A stretch of 64,000 nucleotides of DNA from Lagopus muta (GCF_023343835.1 NC_064447.1:15191501-15255500); one strand, 5' to 3'. Positions 47,201 to 59,800 are shown, counted from the stretch's first letter. Program-made: numbers and translations. The notes: generated by a model not told the origin, from the letters alone.

Positions 47201-49961
47201 CATGGTGATAAGACTGGAAATTCTTAAAAATTCAGCTAAGCTTATATGATGTATAACCTCTATATAATAGGTTTATTTGATAATTGTTCTTATTTTGAAG
47301 GTCTGTCATATCTGCAGAGTTTGAATTTTGAGCGCATTGTCATGTGTCAGCTAAACCCTCTGAAGATATGTATACCTTCTGTTGTAAACTTGTTTGCTGC
47401 CATTACAAGGTACCTTTTTTGTTTACTTTGTTTTCATCTAGATACCAGTTTATGGATGTGTGTGTATAATAACAGCAGTTATTTAGAACTTAAGATATAT
47501 AACACAAAGTATTCATTGTTATCCAAGAGAACACAGAATTTTGCCCATGTTCTACGTGGGATAAGTTTGTTTCTGGTTCAGTTTCAGTTGAATCCTACAA
47601 TACTGTAAAACTGTTTCACTGTTCAAGTATTGGTGCCAGTATGGTTCTAATTGGAGTAAAACTTGCAGGAGTGCAGAGAAAGAGAATAGATTCTAACGTA
47701 CATCCCCTGTGGCTGTCTTGGAAACACCTAATACCAGTTCCAAAATGAAAGGTAGAAATGATGTTATTTAAAAATGACTTTTGTATGTGAATGTCTTCTG
47801 AAACATTTGCAATCTCTGTGCTAGAAATGCTTATCTTTCCCTTATTATCTTTTAAAGGAAGTACCAGCTGGTGTTCTGCTACACAATTATTGAGAGAAAC
47901 AATCGGCAGTTTATACCAGTTGTTCGGAGTGGCACTGGGGGTGACTTTGTGCAGATGTGCACTAACCCACTTGACAGTTTCTTCCCCTTTGATCCCTATA
48001 TGCTCAAAAGGTATAGTTGATAAATGGACAGTTCATATTTGTCTTGTAGCAAATAATAAGCTAAAATCTGGAAGAAACAAAACTGATTTTCTTACCTGAG
48101 CTTTAGTACTTCTCATGTTGTGTATCTTAATCTGTGATTATCTTTTAAAAATTTGGAAAGGAATTTGAGACAAGTGTAGTTGTTGAAAATGTCTAACTAG
48201 GGATTAGAAGACCTAATTGTATCAGAACTCCTTAAGCAAACAATTTTAATTTATGTTTATCAGCAAAGCTGATAAAGAGTAATCTTTCATGGAATTAATT
48301 GGAGATTATATAGGGACAGAGTTGTTTGTGAAATCCTGAAGATGGCTATCAGAATTCCAACCATTTATATTGGATTGTTAAAATCAAATCCATTTTACTG
48401 AATAAAATAACTCGCACTGTCTTTTAATTCCACTTTCAGATCAAAGAAGACCATTGATCCATTTTATCAGTTTTGGGAAGAACTGAGTGCTGAAGATTTA
48501 GAGAATCTGAAGAAGCCAATTAAAAGGGTAATCTGTTAAAAAATGCAATTCAGTAGCCACTCTGTCAGCTGCTTTCATTTGCTTAATTGGTTAGCTAGTG
48601 ACTATAAGCATAGAAAACATGATAGACAGTGACTGGAATCAGAAAACTTAAAAAATTGATCCAACCTTAATTTTCCTCTCTATGGAGGAGTGTGTATGGA
48701 CACAACTGTTAGGAGCATCCACGTGGTGTATGTGCAGTCTTGTTGCAGGGATCAATCTGCTTTGTAGATAGTTGCTTCACAATGAGTGTACATATAATTC
48801 TCTTGTCCTCCTAACTAATCATGACAGTTGTAGTACACCCCACGTTCTTCCACTGCTTCTACATAGTCTGTTTACCTTCTTGCAGAATGTCTATCCTTTT
48901 TCAACTTTTTGGTCAACTGTGTATTTCACAGAAGTGTAGAATGGCTTGAGTTGAAAGGGACCTCAAGGATCATGAAGCTCTAACCGCCTGCCATATGCGA
49001 GGCCATCAACCTCCATATCTAATACTAGACCAGGCTGTCTAGGGCCCCATCCAATCTGGCCTTGAACACTTCCAGGGACAGGGCATTCACAACCTCTCTG
49101 GACAGTCTGTTCCTGCACCTCACCACTCTCTTGGTAAAGAACTTGGCCCTGATAACCAACCTCAGTCTTCCCTCCTTCAACTTAAAGCCATTTCCCCTTT
49201 TCCTGCCTTATCAACCCTTTCAAAGAGTGGACTCCCCTCCTGTTAGTAGGCTCCCTTTAGGTACTGAAAGGCTGCAATGAGGTCACCCTGCAGCCTTCTC
49301 TTCTCCAGGTTGAACAAGCTCAGCTTCCTCAGCCTGTCTTCATAGGGTAGGTGCTCCAACCCTCTGATGATCTTCGTGGCCCTCCTCTAGTACCCTGTCT
49401 TTCTTGTAGTGGGGGCCCCAGACCTGGATGCAGTACTCCAGCTGGGGCATCATGAGGGCAGAGTAGAGAGGGACAGTCACCTCCCTGTCCCTGCTGGCCA
49501 CTCCTGAGAGCCCAGGATACCATTTGCTTTCCAAGCTGCAAGAGCACACAACTGGCTCACGTTAAGTTTTTCATTTCTTCCCTTTCTATGATAACATGAA
49601 AAAATATGGTGTTGTAGATTTGTAGGTGCCTTTTGTTAACTGGTAAGTTTATTGATTTTTACTCCAGTGTTTTGATAGGAGATTTGATGAATTTCAGAAT
49701 TTATTTTGGAAATACCCTTTTTGGTTTTAGCAGTTTTTACTTCTGTCAAATAGAGACCTGGAATGTATTTTTGCTCTCACTGATCCTTTTCAATTCATGC
49801 AGGGTACTCCTGAAGATGAAGATGATGACTTTTTGAAAGGAGAAACCCCTCAAAATGAGGGTGTGGTTGAAATTACTCCAAATTCTTATGAGTCAAATAC
49901 CCGGAGCCCAGTGAGCAGCACTGGCTCTCCTTCAGACTGTCATGCGCAATATCCACACTGA
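36972..49961 (+). CDS. RRN3: RRN3 / TIF-IA, RNA polymerase I-specific initiation factor
   Basis: RRN3 bridges RNA polymerase I to the SL1 complex on rDNA promoters and couples rRNA synthesis to growth signals. Seventeen exons: 36972-37064, 37473-37529, 38568-38657, 38743-38872, 39344-39403, 40749-40812, 41312-41381, 42056-42154, 42562-42657, 43506-43641, 44581-44711, 45691-45821, 46569-46753, 47301-47409, 47858-48010, 48440-48527 and 49803-49961 (TGA), giving 616 residues against 651 in human. Hallmarks are [11 protein letters not shown] (10-20), [11 protein letters not shown] (134-144), [35 protein letters not shown] and the C-terminal [11 protein letters not shown]. It is shorter at the N-terminus by about 34 residues. 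Two human regulatory sites differ: the Thr-Pro at human 200-201 reads Thr-Leu (166-167), and the terminal Ser649 region ends HAQYPH. The exon 9 donor is GTTGGT (weak). Several CR1 copies lie in the introns. Identity is secure. Confidence 0.97.
37369..37395 (+). repeat. 27-base T tract in RRN3 intron 1
   Basis: A run of about 27 T lies some 80 bases before exon 2, followed by further T runs. There is no attached SINE. Confidence 0.85.
39994..40262 (-). mobile_element. CR1 LINE 3' fragment in RRN3 intron 5
   Basis: It reads AATCATAGAATCATAGAACAG, GGTTGGAAGGGACC and onward as the reverse complement of a CR1 tail, and ends near a block complementary to the TRGNGF-type coding region. The moderate divergence fits an older subfamily. 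Confidence 0.9.
41239..41289 (+). repeat. (TA)n microsatellite abutting the RRN3 exon 7 acceptor
   Basis: About 50 bases of nearly pure TA, with one interruption (TAGAT) at 41254, run directly into the T/C tract of the 3' splice site, whose AG is at 41310-41311. The usual branch-point window therefore lies inside the repeat. Confidence 0.9.
42276..42370 (+). mobile_element. LTR fragment, avian ERVL-like fossil
   Basis: The TGTGGTTTAAC start followed by GGCAGACAGCTAAGCAGCAC, CAGCAGTTTGCTCAC and GAGAGAATCG resembles the first about 100 bases of a common avian class III (ERVL-type) LTR, recalled from general knowledge. Only a piece of the LTR is present, with no internal region. It is well diverged and looks old and broken. 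Confidence 0.5.
42395..42506 (+). mobile_element. CR1 LINE 3' tail in RRN3 intron 8
   Basis: The end of a CR1 copy: GGTGTCCCTGCCTATAGTAGG, GGCTTGGAACTAG, then a TTCCAATCCAGACCATTGTATGATTCTAA terminus. It lies next to the LTR fragment and about 55 bases upstream of RRN3 exon 9. Confidence 0.75.
42818..43243 (+). mobile_element. CR1 LINE 3' fragment in RRN3 intron 9
   Basis: A sense CR1 fragment encoding [34 protein letters not shown] and [20 protein letters not shown], ending in a (GATTCTAT)n tail at 43222-43243. The frame is open for 116 codons from 42829, so this is a moderately young copy of a CR1 subfamily that differs from the others in the window. Confidence 0.93.
44113..44136 (+). repeat. 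(TTTA)n microsatellite in RRN3 intron 10
   Basis: About six TTTA/ATTT units, perfect in this read. No function is apparent. Confidence 0.85.
45920..46035 (-). mobile_element. CR1 LINE 3' tail in RRN3 intron 12
   Basis: It reads AATAGAATCATAGAATCACT, AAGGTTGGAAAAGACC and CCAGTCCAACCGTTCACC, the antisense 3' end of the same CR1 subfamily as the copy at 42818. It ends in a short local palindromic stretch (46045-46095). Confidence 0.85.
48929..49573 (-). mobile_element. CR1 LINE 3' fragment in RRN3 last intron
   Basis: An antisense CR1 with a GAATGGCTTGAGTTGAAAGG start and C-terminal ORF2 coding sequence in pieces ([20 protein letters not shown] on the minus strand). It has several frame breaks and ends about 230 bases before the last RRN3 exon. 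Confidence 0.92.
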
Positions 49962-50112
49962 CCTGGAGAACTAGAAGTGGAAGAGAAAATTGCGTGCTAT
50001 TTTTTGCTCGCAAAGAGACTTTAGCTCGACTTTCTGAAATGGCAAATGCTTCATCATCAGTTTTCTATGGATATATTAAGATAAATTCAAATGCTGCTAG
50101 AAAAGTCTAGAG

Positions 50113-50118
50113 AATAAA
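50113..50118 (+). terminator. RRN3: RRN3 poly(A) signal AATAAA
   Basis: A canonical hexamer about 150 bases after the RRN3 TGA, followed by T-rich sequence with TGTT elements. Confidence 0.6.
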
Positions 50119-50310
50119 TAGGGTAATATTTTACAAATTTTATATTGAAATGTTTTTTATGACTTCTGGGTTGTTTTTTTTTTAATAGTTTTTCTTGACC
50201 TTTAAAGACTTTTGTTTATTAACATTTCTCTATGAAGTTTTACATATTGGGTGAAATTCTGATCTTCCTAATTTTTGATTTGTGTGACCAGAAATCCATT
50301 ATCAGTATTT

Positions 50311-51540
50311 ATAGATTCACAGGGTTGGAAGGGATCTCAAGGATCATGAATCTCCAACCCCCCTGCCACGTGCAGGGCCACCAACCTCCACATTCAATAC
50401 TAGACCAGGCTGCCCAGGGCCCCATCCAATCTGGCCTTCAACACCTCCAGGGACAGGGCATCCACAACCTCTCTGGGCAGCTGTTCCAGTACCTCTCTAC
50501 TCTCTCTGAAAAGAATTTCCCTCTGACATCCAACCTAAATCTTCCCTTCCTCAAAACCATTTCCCCTTGTCCTGCAGTTATCGACGCTTTCAAAGAGTTG
50601 ATTCCCCTCCTTTTTGTAGGCTCCCTTTAGGTATTGAAAGGCTGCAATGAGGTCACCCTGCAGCCTTCTCTTCTCCAGGTTGAACAAGCCCAGCTCCCTC
50701 AGCCTGTCTTCATAGGTAGATGCTCCAATCCCCTGATTGTCTTTGTGGCCCTCCTCTGGACCCTCTACAAGAGTTCCCTGTCTTTTTTGTACTGGGGGCT
50801 CCACACTTGGATGCAGTATTCCAGATGGGGCCTCAAAAGAGCAGAGTAGACAGGGACAATCACCTCTCTATCCCTGCTGGCTGCCCCTCTTGGTGGAGCC
50901 CAGGATACCATTTGCTTTCTGAGCTGCAAAGGCACACTGCTGGTTCATGTTAAGTTTTTCATCTATCAAGATCCCCAGGTCCCTCTCCACAGGGCTGCTC
51001 TCAAGGACCGCTCCTTCCAGTCTGTATGGATGCCTGGGATTCCTCCGGCCCAAGTGCAAAACTCTGCACTTTGCTGTGTTGAACCTCGTCATGTTTACCC
51101 GGGCCCACCTTTCCAGCCTCTTGAGGTCCCTCTGAATGGCATCCCTTCCTTCTGCCGTGTCAACCGCATCACTCAGCTTGGTGTTGTCAGCAGATTTGCC
51201 GAGGGTGCACTCGATTCTGTCATCGATGTCATTGATAAAGATGTTGAAGAGCACTGGTCCCAAGACAGACCCCTGGGGGATGCCGCTTGTTACCAGCCTC
51301 CACCTGGACTTAGAGCCATTGATTACCACCCTTTGTCTGCGGCCTTTCAACCAGTTTCTTATCCATCGAGTGGTCCAATTTGGAGATAAGGATGTGGTGA
51401 GGGACCGTGTCAAAGGCCTTGCTCAAGTCCAGGTAAATTACATTGGTCACTTTTCCCTTGTCCATTGATGCTGTCACTCCATCATAGAAGTCTACCAGAT
51501 TGGTCAAGCATGACCGGTGAACTGTTCCCTGATGACCTTT
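50311..51540 (-). mobile_element. CR1 LINE with reverse-transcriptase palm motifs
   Basis: The longest CR1 copy in the window, about 1.2 kb, antisense to RRN3 and NTAN1. On the minus strand the first part encodes [18 protein letters not shown] (palm motif A region); the next frame gives [20 protein letters not shown] and SADNTKL, the latter aligning with the catalytic FADD box and altered there (second catalytic Asp replaced by Asn). It then continues to the C-terminal block and CR1 3' tail at 50311. At least two frame changes separate the parts, so it is inactive. No endonuclease domain is present. Confidence 0.95.
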
Positions 51541-53199
51541 TTTAGTTGGTTTCAAGTAATGCTGTGATCTCATGATAGGGAAGCCCCTCTGACAGTGGTT
51601 CTGCTGCACACATCTCTGAGCTTGTCCATTCTGGAGAACAGTGCTTGATAAAGGCCCTTGGTAGTGGTGAGTGTATTCAGATGGTAAGCGTTATTGCTGC
51701 TTAAACGTGTGGATGACACACAGCTTTTCCAGCTATGAAAGTTCTGATACGTGAAGTGGTGATTGTTGGAAGTGTTGAAAATGAGTAGCTGAAAGCATGA
51801 TTTGTAGATAGTTTTATTTGAGGTGCTTGTGAAGCACTCTGAAAAGGTATTTATTTTCAGGATTTGAACTTCTGTGTGAATGCTGAAAATATAAACAAAC
51901 AAACCCCACATCCCTTGTGAAAAGGGATTGATGTCTGCTATTATTGTATTGTTTGTGTGTCAGTAAAGAGTTTCTCCATAGATTTTTCATTTTTTCACTA
52001 TTATTATTTTCTTTCTTGATTCTAAACAGTGCAAAAAATGTTATTTGTGTAACATATAGTTGAAAATTTAATGCATGTGGGACTCCGTTAATCTGCCCTT
52101 TTTTAGTCTGAGCTTGTAGGCTTTCAAGACAGTGCGTTTATTCACAGCCAATAAAGACTGATGCAAAGAGTGCCAATTCTGCGCTTTGTGTGTAACTGAG
52201 GATCTCTCTATAGTATATTCTCTGGAGAATATATTCTCCACAGGTAGAGTGTTTATTCTAGCAGACTGAAAAGTAGTTTCAGGTTTGATACTGCAAAATT
52301 TGTTAGTGGGATCTGTTAATCACTGTATAAATTGAAACTTAGCTTTTGTTTTTAATTTTAGTTCTCTTTACTGTTGTTCTTGTGCACTGAACAGTAATTT
52401 CCATCTGAAATAGTTGTCTCTCTCCTGACACAGAAGTACCCTTCTCACAACCATGGCAAAGAAAATGCTTTCTGGAAGCTGCGTTTTTCTGCTCTTTCAC
52501 TTTTGTGTCCTCAGCAACACAGTCACTTACAAAATGAGGCTCTATAAAACTTGACAAGATGTAGCATCAGGTATGTGATGCAGGAGCTTCCGTGTCATAT
52601 TAAAACTGGGTGGGAGAGGGGGAGGAAGGGGAAAAGATTTTTGACACGAGGTGTCACATTAAAAATGTGCAGGCATGTCTGTTCTGAGGGGCAGAGTCAA
52701 CTTTAGTATGCTAAAGGGACTTGTTTAAAAAAAAAAAAAAAAAATCAGGCAGGAGCTCCTTAGTGTTTCCTTGACTCTTCTGAGTTGCTAGCCTTAGCAT
52801 GGCTGCAACCAGCAGTGCTAGAAGGTCCTGGCAATTTGCTGCATGGACTGTTCTGTAAGTGCTGCTCGAACTCAGAGTAGTGCTGCTTCAGAGGTGGAGA
52901 TTTTGTTGAGATTTGAACCTGGTGAGGTTCCCTGTGAAATATGAAGCATCTTTTGAAGAAAGTATCTGCTGTAACTTTATTTTGTGAAAATGATATTAGA
53001 AAAGTAGAGTGTGTGGTCTGTTTTCCTCACTGTTGAGAGTCCCCTTTGCTCTGGCTGTCCTCTCCCACTTGGAATTGTTTTGGGTGAAGGCTTCATAGAG
53101 CTGGGGGACGGTTTATTTGTAAATTGGAGAGCTGCTGGTAGACATTTCCAACAGTTTCTTACAGTTCCTGAATAATTATGCAAGGGAAGGAGGAGGGGG

Positions 53200-53830
53200 T
53201 TACAGAGCGTTAAGAGCCGTAAAAGCACCATGAGCGGCCCGCTGCTGTCGGAACGAGCGCAGACCGCCGCTTGCTGCCGCCGCCCCGCCCTCAGCGACTT
53301 CTGCCGCGGTTTCCCAGCGCTCCGCGCGGCGGCGCCCGACTTGGCCCAGCGCGGCCCCGGGGAGGAAGAGCGGAGCGGCCGCCTCCCGCCCTGGGCGTTC
53401 TCCGCGATGCCACTGCTGATTAACGGGGAGCGGATTGATCTGACTCGGCTCACGGGAGGCGTGATCCGCACCCACCCGCACCTGGAGGTGAGCAGGTGGC
53501 CGAGCTCTCGCCGCGGGGTCTGCCCGCTCTTGCCCCGAGGCCGCCTCGCTGAGGGCCGCCTTAGGGCGGGCCGGCCCGACAGCGACGTGAGCACTGCGGC
53601 GGCTCTGGGCGGGCCTGCGGAGGTAGCAGGTCTGGGGCGGCTCTGCGCGGCCCCGGCGCGTGAAAGAGGCGCGAGGTGGCTGAAGGGAAGCGTGTCCGCG
53701 TCGTGGAGGCGGTAGCTGCCCTGCGGTGAGAGCTTGGCGTGGGGCGGCGGGGGCGGTCGGTGCCCTCGGGTCGAGGAACCGCGGGATGAACCGGCGGCTA
53801 GGCATGGACGTCGGGATCGCGGTATCGGAG
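53200..53830 (+). promoter_or_regulatory. NTAN1: CpG-island promoter of NTAN1
   Basis: A dense CpG stretch covers 5' flank, exon 1 and the start of intron 1, with no TATA box. An in-frame ATG at 53230 precedes the chosen start by 59 codons, but the added sequence is GC-driven and not family-like. Confidence 0.7.
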
Positions 53831-56800
53831 AGGTGTTAACTTCGTTCTAATACTGTAAACGTTTTAATCAGAACGGCTGCTCGTGGGTTAGGAACTGCCT
53901 AACAGAGCTGGTTGGAGAGCTGTTTTTCATAAGAAAGTGCCGTTTTGTGGAAACTGAGTTCTTGTAGAGGGGGGGAAAATTTTAAAAATAAAAATAAAAA
54001 TTAGTGCAGATTTGATAAAAACTGAAATAGTTTTGTTTTTTTTTCAGCTCTAGTGTAGAAATGTGCACAGTAGCTAGCCAGCGGTGCAGTCAGAGCCCAG
54101 GAAGTCAGTTTTCCATCGGTTAAGCATGATGATTAATTGCTACAATTTGCTAGTAATTAATAAGTATATTGGATTGTGGCCATGAAAAGCTGAAAGTTTC
54201 ACGTTTTGGAGAAGAAGGAAATTTTCTGGCAGGTAGTGATAGGATGAGAGGGAATGGCCTCAAGTTGCACCAGGAAGGTTCACTTTGGATGTCAGGTCAG
54301 AATTCCCTGAGAGGGTGGTTGGTTAGGGGAACGGGCTGCTCGTGGAGAGTGGGGAGTCACCGTCCCAGATGGTGTTCAAGAAATATGTAGATGTGGTGCT
54401 TAGGGACATGGTTTAGTGGCCAGTGGTAGTGGTAGGTGGACTGTTGGACTGGATGATCTTAGAGGCCTTTTCCGACCTTAACGAGTGTATGATTTTGTGC
54501 TGTGTAAAATTGCAAGATCTGCTCTGGCATTGTCTGATGTCAGCTTGGCCCTGTCCTGTTGTTCCTCCATTTACCTTCTATAAAGCAGGGAAAGAGTATT
54601 TTCTGTGTGGGGAATGATGGGATTTAACAGCTAGCCAATGTGTGGCAGGAAGATGAAAAACCAGAAATTCAGAATCCTCCAAAATACAAAATATGCCATG
54701 TTTGCCGCTAACCTGGGTGCCTTTGCTTTTTGGAGGTGATGTTTCTATCAAGTGGCTGAGAATTCAGCCTCTGTAGTCTTTATTATCATTTATCTTTAGG
54801 AAAAGGCAAAACTTCTAAGAAGTCAGCCTACTCAAATTGTGGAACCCAAAGGGCTTCTGTATGTCCAGCAGAGAGAGTTTGCAGTGACCACCCCTAATGA
54901 TGGTATGTACGAGTGTAAGCACTTCTGCTAAAGCAATTATTACGACAGCAAAGTTCATACACAACCTCTCTCCTTTAAAACAGGTTCTGTGTCTATTCTT
55001 GGGTCGGATGATGCAACTACCTGCCACTTAATTGTGCTCCGACACACAGGTATCTTAATGGGTGTTCTGCACACAGCCTGTACCTCTGAAGTAGTACAGC
55101 TCAGATCATCACTGGTTTATGCTGCATTAATGAAATAAACTGCAATTTCATTTATATAAACTGACGTCTCAAAAAGTTACAAGGTGCTTTAACTGTGATA
55201 AATTCAGAGAGTTTGTGTGTTCAGTACCAGTTCCATGTTCACTTTGCTAAATGAGCAAATCGTAAACTTGATCTGCTTTAGTGGCCACTTTTGCAGCGTC
55301 TCACAGGCTGGGTGTGAATGCCAGAGAGTTCAGCCAGCTGGATCAGCAGGGTTTGGCAATAACAACAACAACATGTAGAATTTATGGGAAAGGCTTCCTG
55401 TATTTCTGATAGCAAGGGTGTTTCTTGGTCCTTACTGGGAAGGTGTTTGCACCAGTCATTGTCCAGCTGATTTTTATAATGGGACGTACATAGAAATTAT
55501 TGTCTCATGCAGTCAGCCCATCAGCCCATCTCTTATGCTAGAGGCTACTGAACTAATAGAAATGAGTAGGTGGGGCGTAGTTCTTGCACTACTGTAATAG
55601 TGCAGACTGTTGTTGACCTGAATTATGGTAGTGAACAATGTCCACCAGTGTCACTGTCTTCTCACATCTTCCTCAGGCAGTGGAGCCACATGCTTGACAC
55701 ACTGTGATGGATCAGACACAGAAGCGGAGGTGTCGCTCATCATGAGTTCAGTAAAATCTTTCTCTAACACCACAGGTTATGGAAGGTCAGCTTTGCTTTG
55801 TTAATTGTTACATACTGTTTTTCACAAGAGTAGCTGCAGTTTGTAAGTTGTGGAACTGTTATCTGATTTTATGGGGTTCAGACAAGGTAACCGTGCAAGA
55901 AATATTTCTATAACGGGCTGTATGGAAAATGATAACTATTTTATTGATTTATTGATGATGATGTTGTGGGTATTTTCTATCAGTGATCTAAAGCATGGTT
56001 CTATTCTGAATAGTGGCTTTGTAAAAATGCCATTGAGTGGTTTGGTGTTTACTGTTTCTCAGTAACTTTTATTTCAGATGTACTAAACTTTCCAAATAAC
56101 TGTTTTTAGTTGTTCTGTTTTTCCATGAGAAATGTTGGTCTTGTGAATTCCTTTTGGATCTGAGAATCTGTCTGGGATTTTTCAAGGACCCATACTGGGG
56201 AAAAAACAACAACAACAACAACAACAACAACAAATTCTGAGATAGATTTTGGCTAGCAAGGCTTTTCTTCAGTGTGGAGATTTTTTGCCTGTGTAGTTTG
56301 ATAAGAACAAAAACTCCATGGACTTGGAAAATGTGGTCTCTAGAACTCATGATCTACCTTGCCCAGTTTTGAAAGATGAATGTTGGCCTTGCTAGGTGAT
56401 TGATGATGCTTCCTCTCACTTTTTTATTGTTTCTGAGACCTTGCACCCAAAACCCCAAAATTGTCACTAGTTGTCTTTGTTGTTGTTTTTTGTTTGGTCA
56501 AAAAACCTCACAAACAACGCCTGTCTTTATATAGACACTTCTTGGAGAAAAATGCTGCTGTATGGCCTAGAGTAGTTCTGGAGACCATGGGAGTAAACTC
56601 CTTCACATTTAGCTCACTGTTTTTTGGGAACTGAGAGGTAGTTACTGAGTTATGTCCAAAACTGAGGCACTGACCATCACAGATACCATGGGTTTCGATA
56701 GAATTGCATGTGTGTAATGCTTGCTGAGGCGTTTTTTTTTTTAAATATTGTGCTGTTTCTTGAATGATTCCTAAGTGTTCAAAATAAAATTACCAACCAC

Positions 56801-59800
56801 AGTTTGCTACACATACAACCATTAACAAGTGAGACTCCTCTAATGATTGCATTGTAGTTTGGACTGGAGATTATTTTGTAAAGGTATTCACTTTGGGATG
56901 TCATCTTAACTGCTGTTTCCTGTTATTCCATCTCTGTTAGGCTGGAAGTGCACCTAGTTGGAGGTTTCAATGATGATAGGCAGTTATCACAAAAACTTAC
57001 TAATCAGCTTCTTAGTAAGTTCACATTTTTTCCACTCTCATGTAGAAAAAAATAGTTCTGACTGGATTTGGGTAAAATCTGCTTGTAATCTGAGCACCAT
57101 CATTTAATAGGAACAAGTGGGGATTAATTTTGGAGGGTGTTTTCTCTACTTGCAAACTTGCTGAAGAGGAGGGGTTGGACTTCTGAGGCTTGCCTGTGGC
57201 CAGGTGTGGAGCAGGGAATTGTCATTTGTTCCTGACATGCATTGCAGGGGGTAGAATGGGAGTGCTGTTCAGCTGGACCTAATTCCTAGCTCTGCTGCTG
57301 ACAAGCTGATGTGTGATCTTGCCCAGGTGTTGTCACCTGTCCAAATCAGTACATGGTGATGTCTTGATCAGTTACTATTCCTTTTTCACTTTAATGTGAT
57401 GAGGTAAATCTTAATTTGTTTGCAATTGCCTGATGAAAGATGTTATTTCTGTTCCATGAAATCTGTACAGAGAAGTGGTTATGGTACTTTACAAACAAAT
57501 TGGGAAACATGAAGTACCAACTTAGACGTTTCAAGTGCCCTGGCTTATGCTAAGCACTTCCCAAACGTAGAGAGGCATTGAGCTCACTGGAGTTTGGAAG
57601 AGACGGGCATGTATTGAGGGAGGCGGCTATGGGACGAGGAATTTGGTCTGGCAGATGTCCTGTGCCCCTCTTGCCCTCTCACATGTTATGATGCGATTCC
57701 TGTTACGTATGGTACATATTGCATGAGAGCTCAGCACAAAATGTTTTGGTTAACGTATTTTTTCAGCTTCATGGTTTTCATGTATCCAGTTACAATTTAA
57801 AACATTATATTTCTATTAGAACTATGGGAAAAAAGGTGAACTTTTCAGGGGAAAAAAAAAAAGTGTGGGATGGGGAAAGGGAGAATTGAAGTACATACAA
57901 TGAAAGGCTGGGTTTGCTCAATATATATATAACAATTTAGGAAAGTACTTAAATATGTGCAATTAACTAAAGCAGAGTTGATGTGATGCCAGAGCTACTT
58001 TAAACAATGGCAGTAAAAGGAGCAAGTGGCACAACTTCTTAACATGCTTTTGACATCTTAAATGGCTACTCTCTGTAAATTACTGGTATGTTTAGGAGCT
58101 GTGGCTTTTTCTAAAAGTTGGTTTGATGCAAACCTGAAAAACACTCTTTGTTCTGTTGTGTTATCTATGAACAGTGTATTAAGTCCCTTCTGCCCATCTA
58201 TTCTGCAGTGTGCAGCACTGATAATCCCCCTGTCTAGATTCAGCACCTGCTTTGCCACCAGTCAGTCTTATATATTGCTGCTATTGTTTTTGCTGTAGGA
58301 GCGTTTGATCTCCAACCAGATGATGTTCATTTAGTGACTTTCTGTGTATCAGGTAAGAAATGTCTTCTTGTGTTTTTTTGTTTTATTTTTGAAGAAATTT
58401 TAGCTACTGAAATCGAAGTACAGATATTTCCATCCATAGCCTTTTTAAATCTGTCCTGTAATAATGGTACGCATCCTCCCACTTGACTTGTATGTTTAAA
58501 TTTTATTATTTACAGTGTGTTAATGTCAGACAGCCTGCTCAGCAAAGATTCCCTCAGTTAAGATTGGGGAGGACCTGTGAATGTTACCAGGCCATTTCCT
58601 GCCTCTGTATAGCTTTGAGTATTTAGAGAGGCAACTGAGAAAGGAACTTAATGACCTTTGATGTTGTTAGACTGTTTATAGACTCCTCCAGTTAATTTGT
58701 AACATGTGATGTCACATAAATAATTATTTCCTTTTCTTTGTATTGTATTCAAGTCATATATAACCTTTGTATTTAAATGTTACTGGTGACTTGCATTTTT
58801 GAAAATCGACATCACAGCAGTTTTACTTTTTTTTCCTGGGACTTTTAAGCTGATTTTGGCTTGCGCAGAAAATGGAATGACTAGAGCTGGACCTAGTGAT
58901 ATGAGAGTTCTCCTGTAGGCCCCAACATGTTAATGTTGACCTTATCATCTTTTCCATATTCATTTTAGGCTTTGTCCTGTGTTGATTTTGTTCATTTGTT
59001 TTTCGTTCAGTCTTTTTAAGTACTGTTAGCTCAGTTCTTCTCTGGTAATGCACAACTGAGTGAATTCTGTACAGAAAAAAGTCTGGTGCCCTACACATTT
59101 GACCTTTCTTTCTTACAGAACTAAATGACAGAGAAGAGAAGGATATTCATTTGCCAATCATTTATGGAATAGGTGAGTTAAAATAGAATTGTTTGGGGCT
59201 TTTTTGGTAACTGGATATCTTTTCAGATTCTAGTAGTAAATGCACTGCCTTTAGTGTTTACATAATGCCTGTTGTAGAGTGCTGTTGGAGGTGTGGCAGA
59301 AAATAGATGTTCTAAAATAATGGGGCCTGGGGCAAAGAGAATAGTAATTGGCAGCTTCTAAAATTCCTGCTACAATAGCAGTGTTGTGGAGGTAGTTGTT
59401 TTAACCAATGTTTGGTAAGAATTAAAATTGAGTCTTAAGTTTAAACTCTATTTCTCACCAGCTGTGAATGTAAAAACAGCAGAGATTTTCCCTGCAACTT
59501 TTCCAGAAAAAGGGCCAGATGAGGATTTGCGCTCAGCCCATGTTTTAACAGGAGCAAGAGTGAGTATAAATAAAAGTGGGCAATGAAATTCCAAATCAGG
59601 TATCATTGCTAGAAAGTAAGACCACTTAGGGGCAATGAGTTATCGTAATATAGGGGAAAAAAAGCCAAACAGGTTGGTAGCTGTAGTGGAAATGCTGAGT
59701 CATGGCTTGAAGCAGTGATGGAGCACCTGGTAGGAAGGCAGGGCAGCCCAGGGAGCTCAGGTGCATGCAATGCAATGCACTGAGTGATGGAAGGGTGGAA

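Larger units (their letters stand above)
49962..53406 (+). other. RRN3 3' UTR and RRN3-NTAN1 intergenic DNA
   Basis: This holds the RRN3 poly(A) signal, the long antisense CR1 copy at 50311-51540, about 1.6 kb of unremarkable unique sequence (51541-53180) and then the NTAN1 CpG island. No extra gene is recognised in the unique part. Confidence 0.6.

Noticed and set aside
52977-53805. Two open frames of about 200 codons on the minus strand over the NTAN1 promoter
   Set aside because: Composition-driven shadows of the CpG island and exon 1; no conserved motif and no start or splice support.
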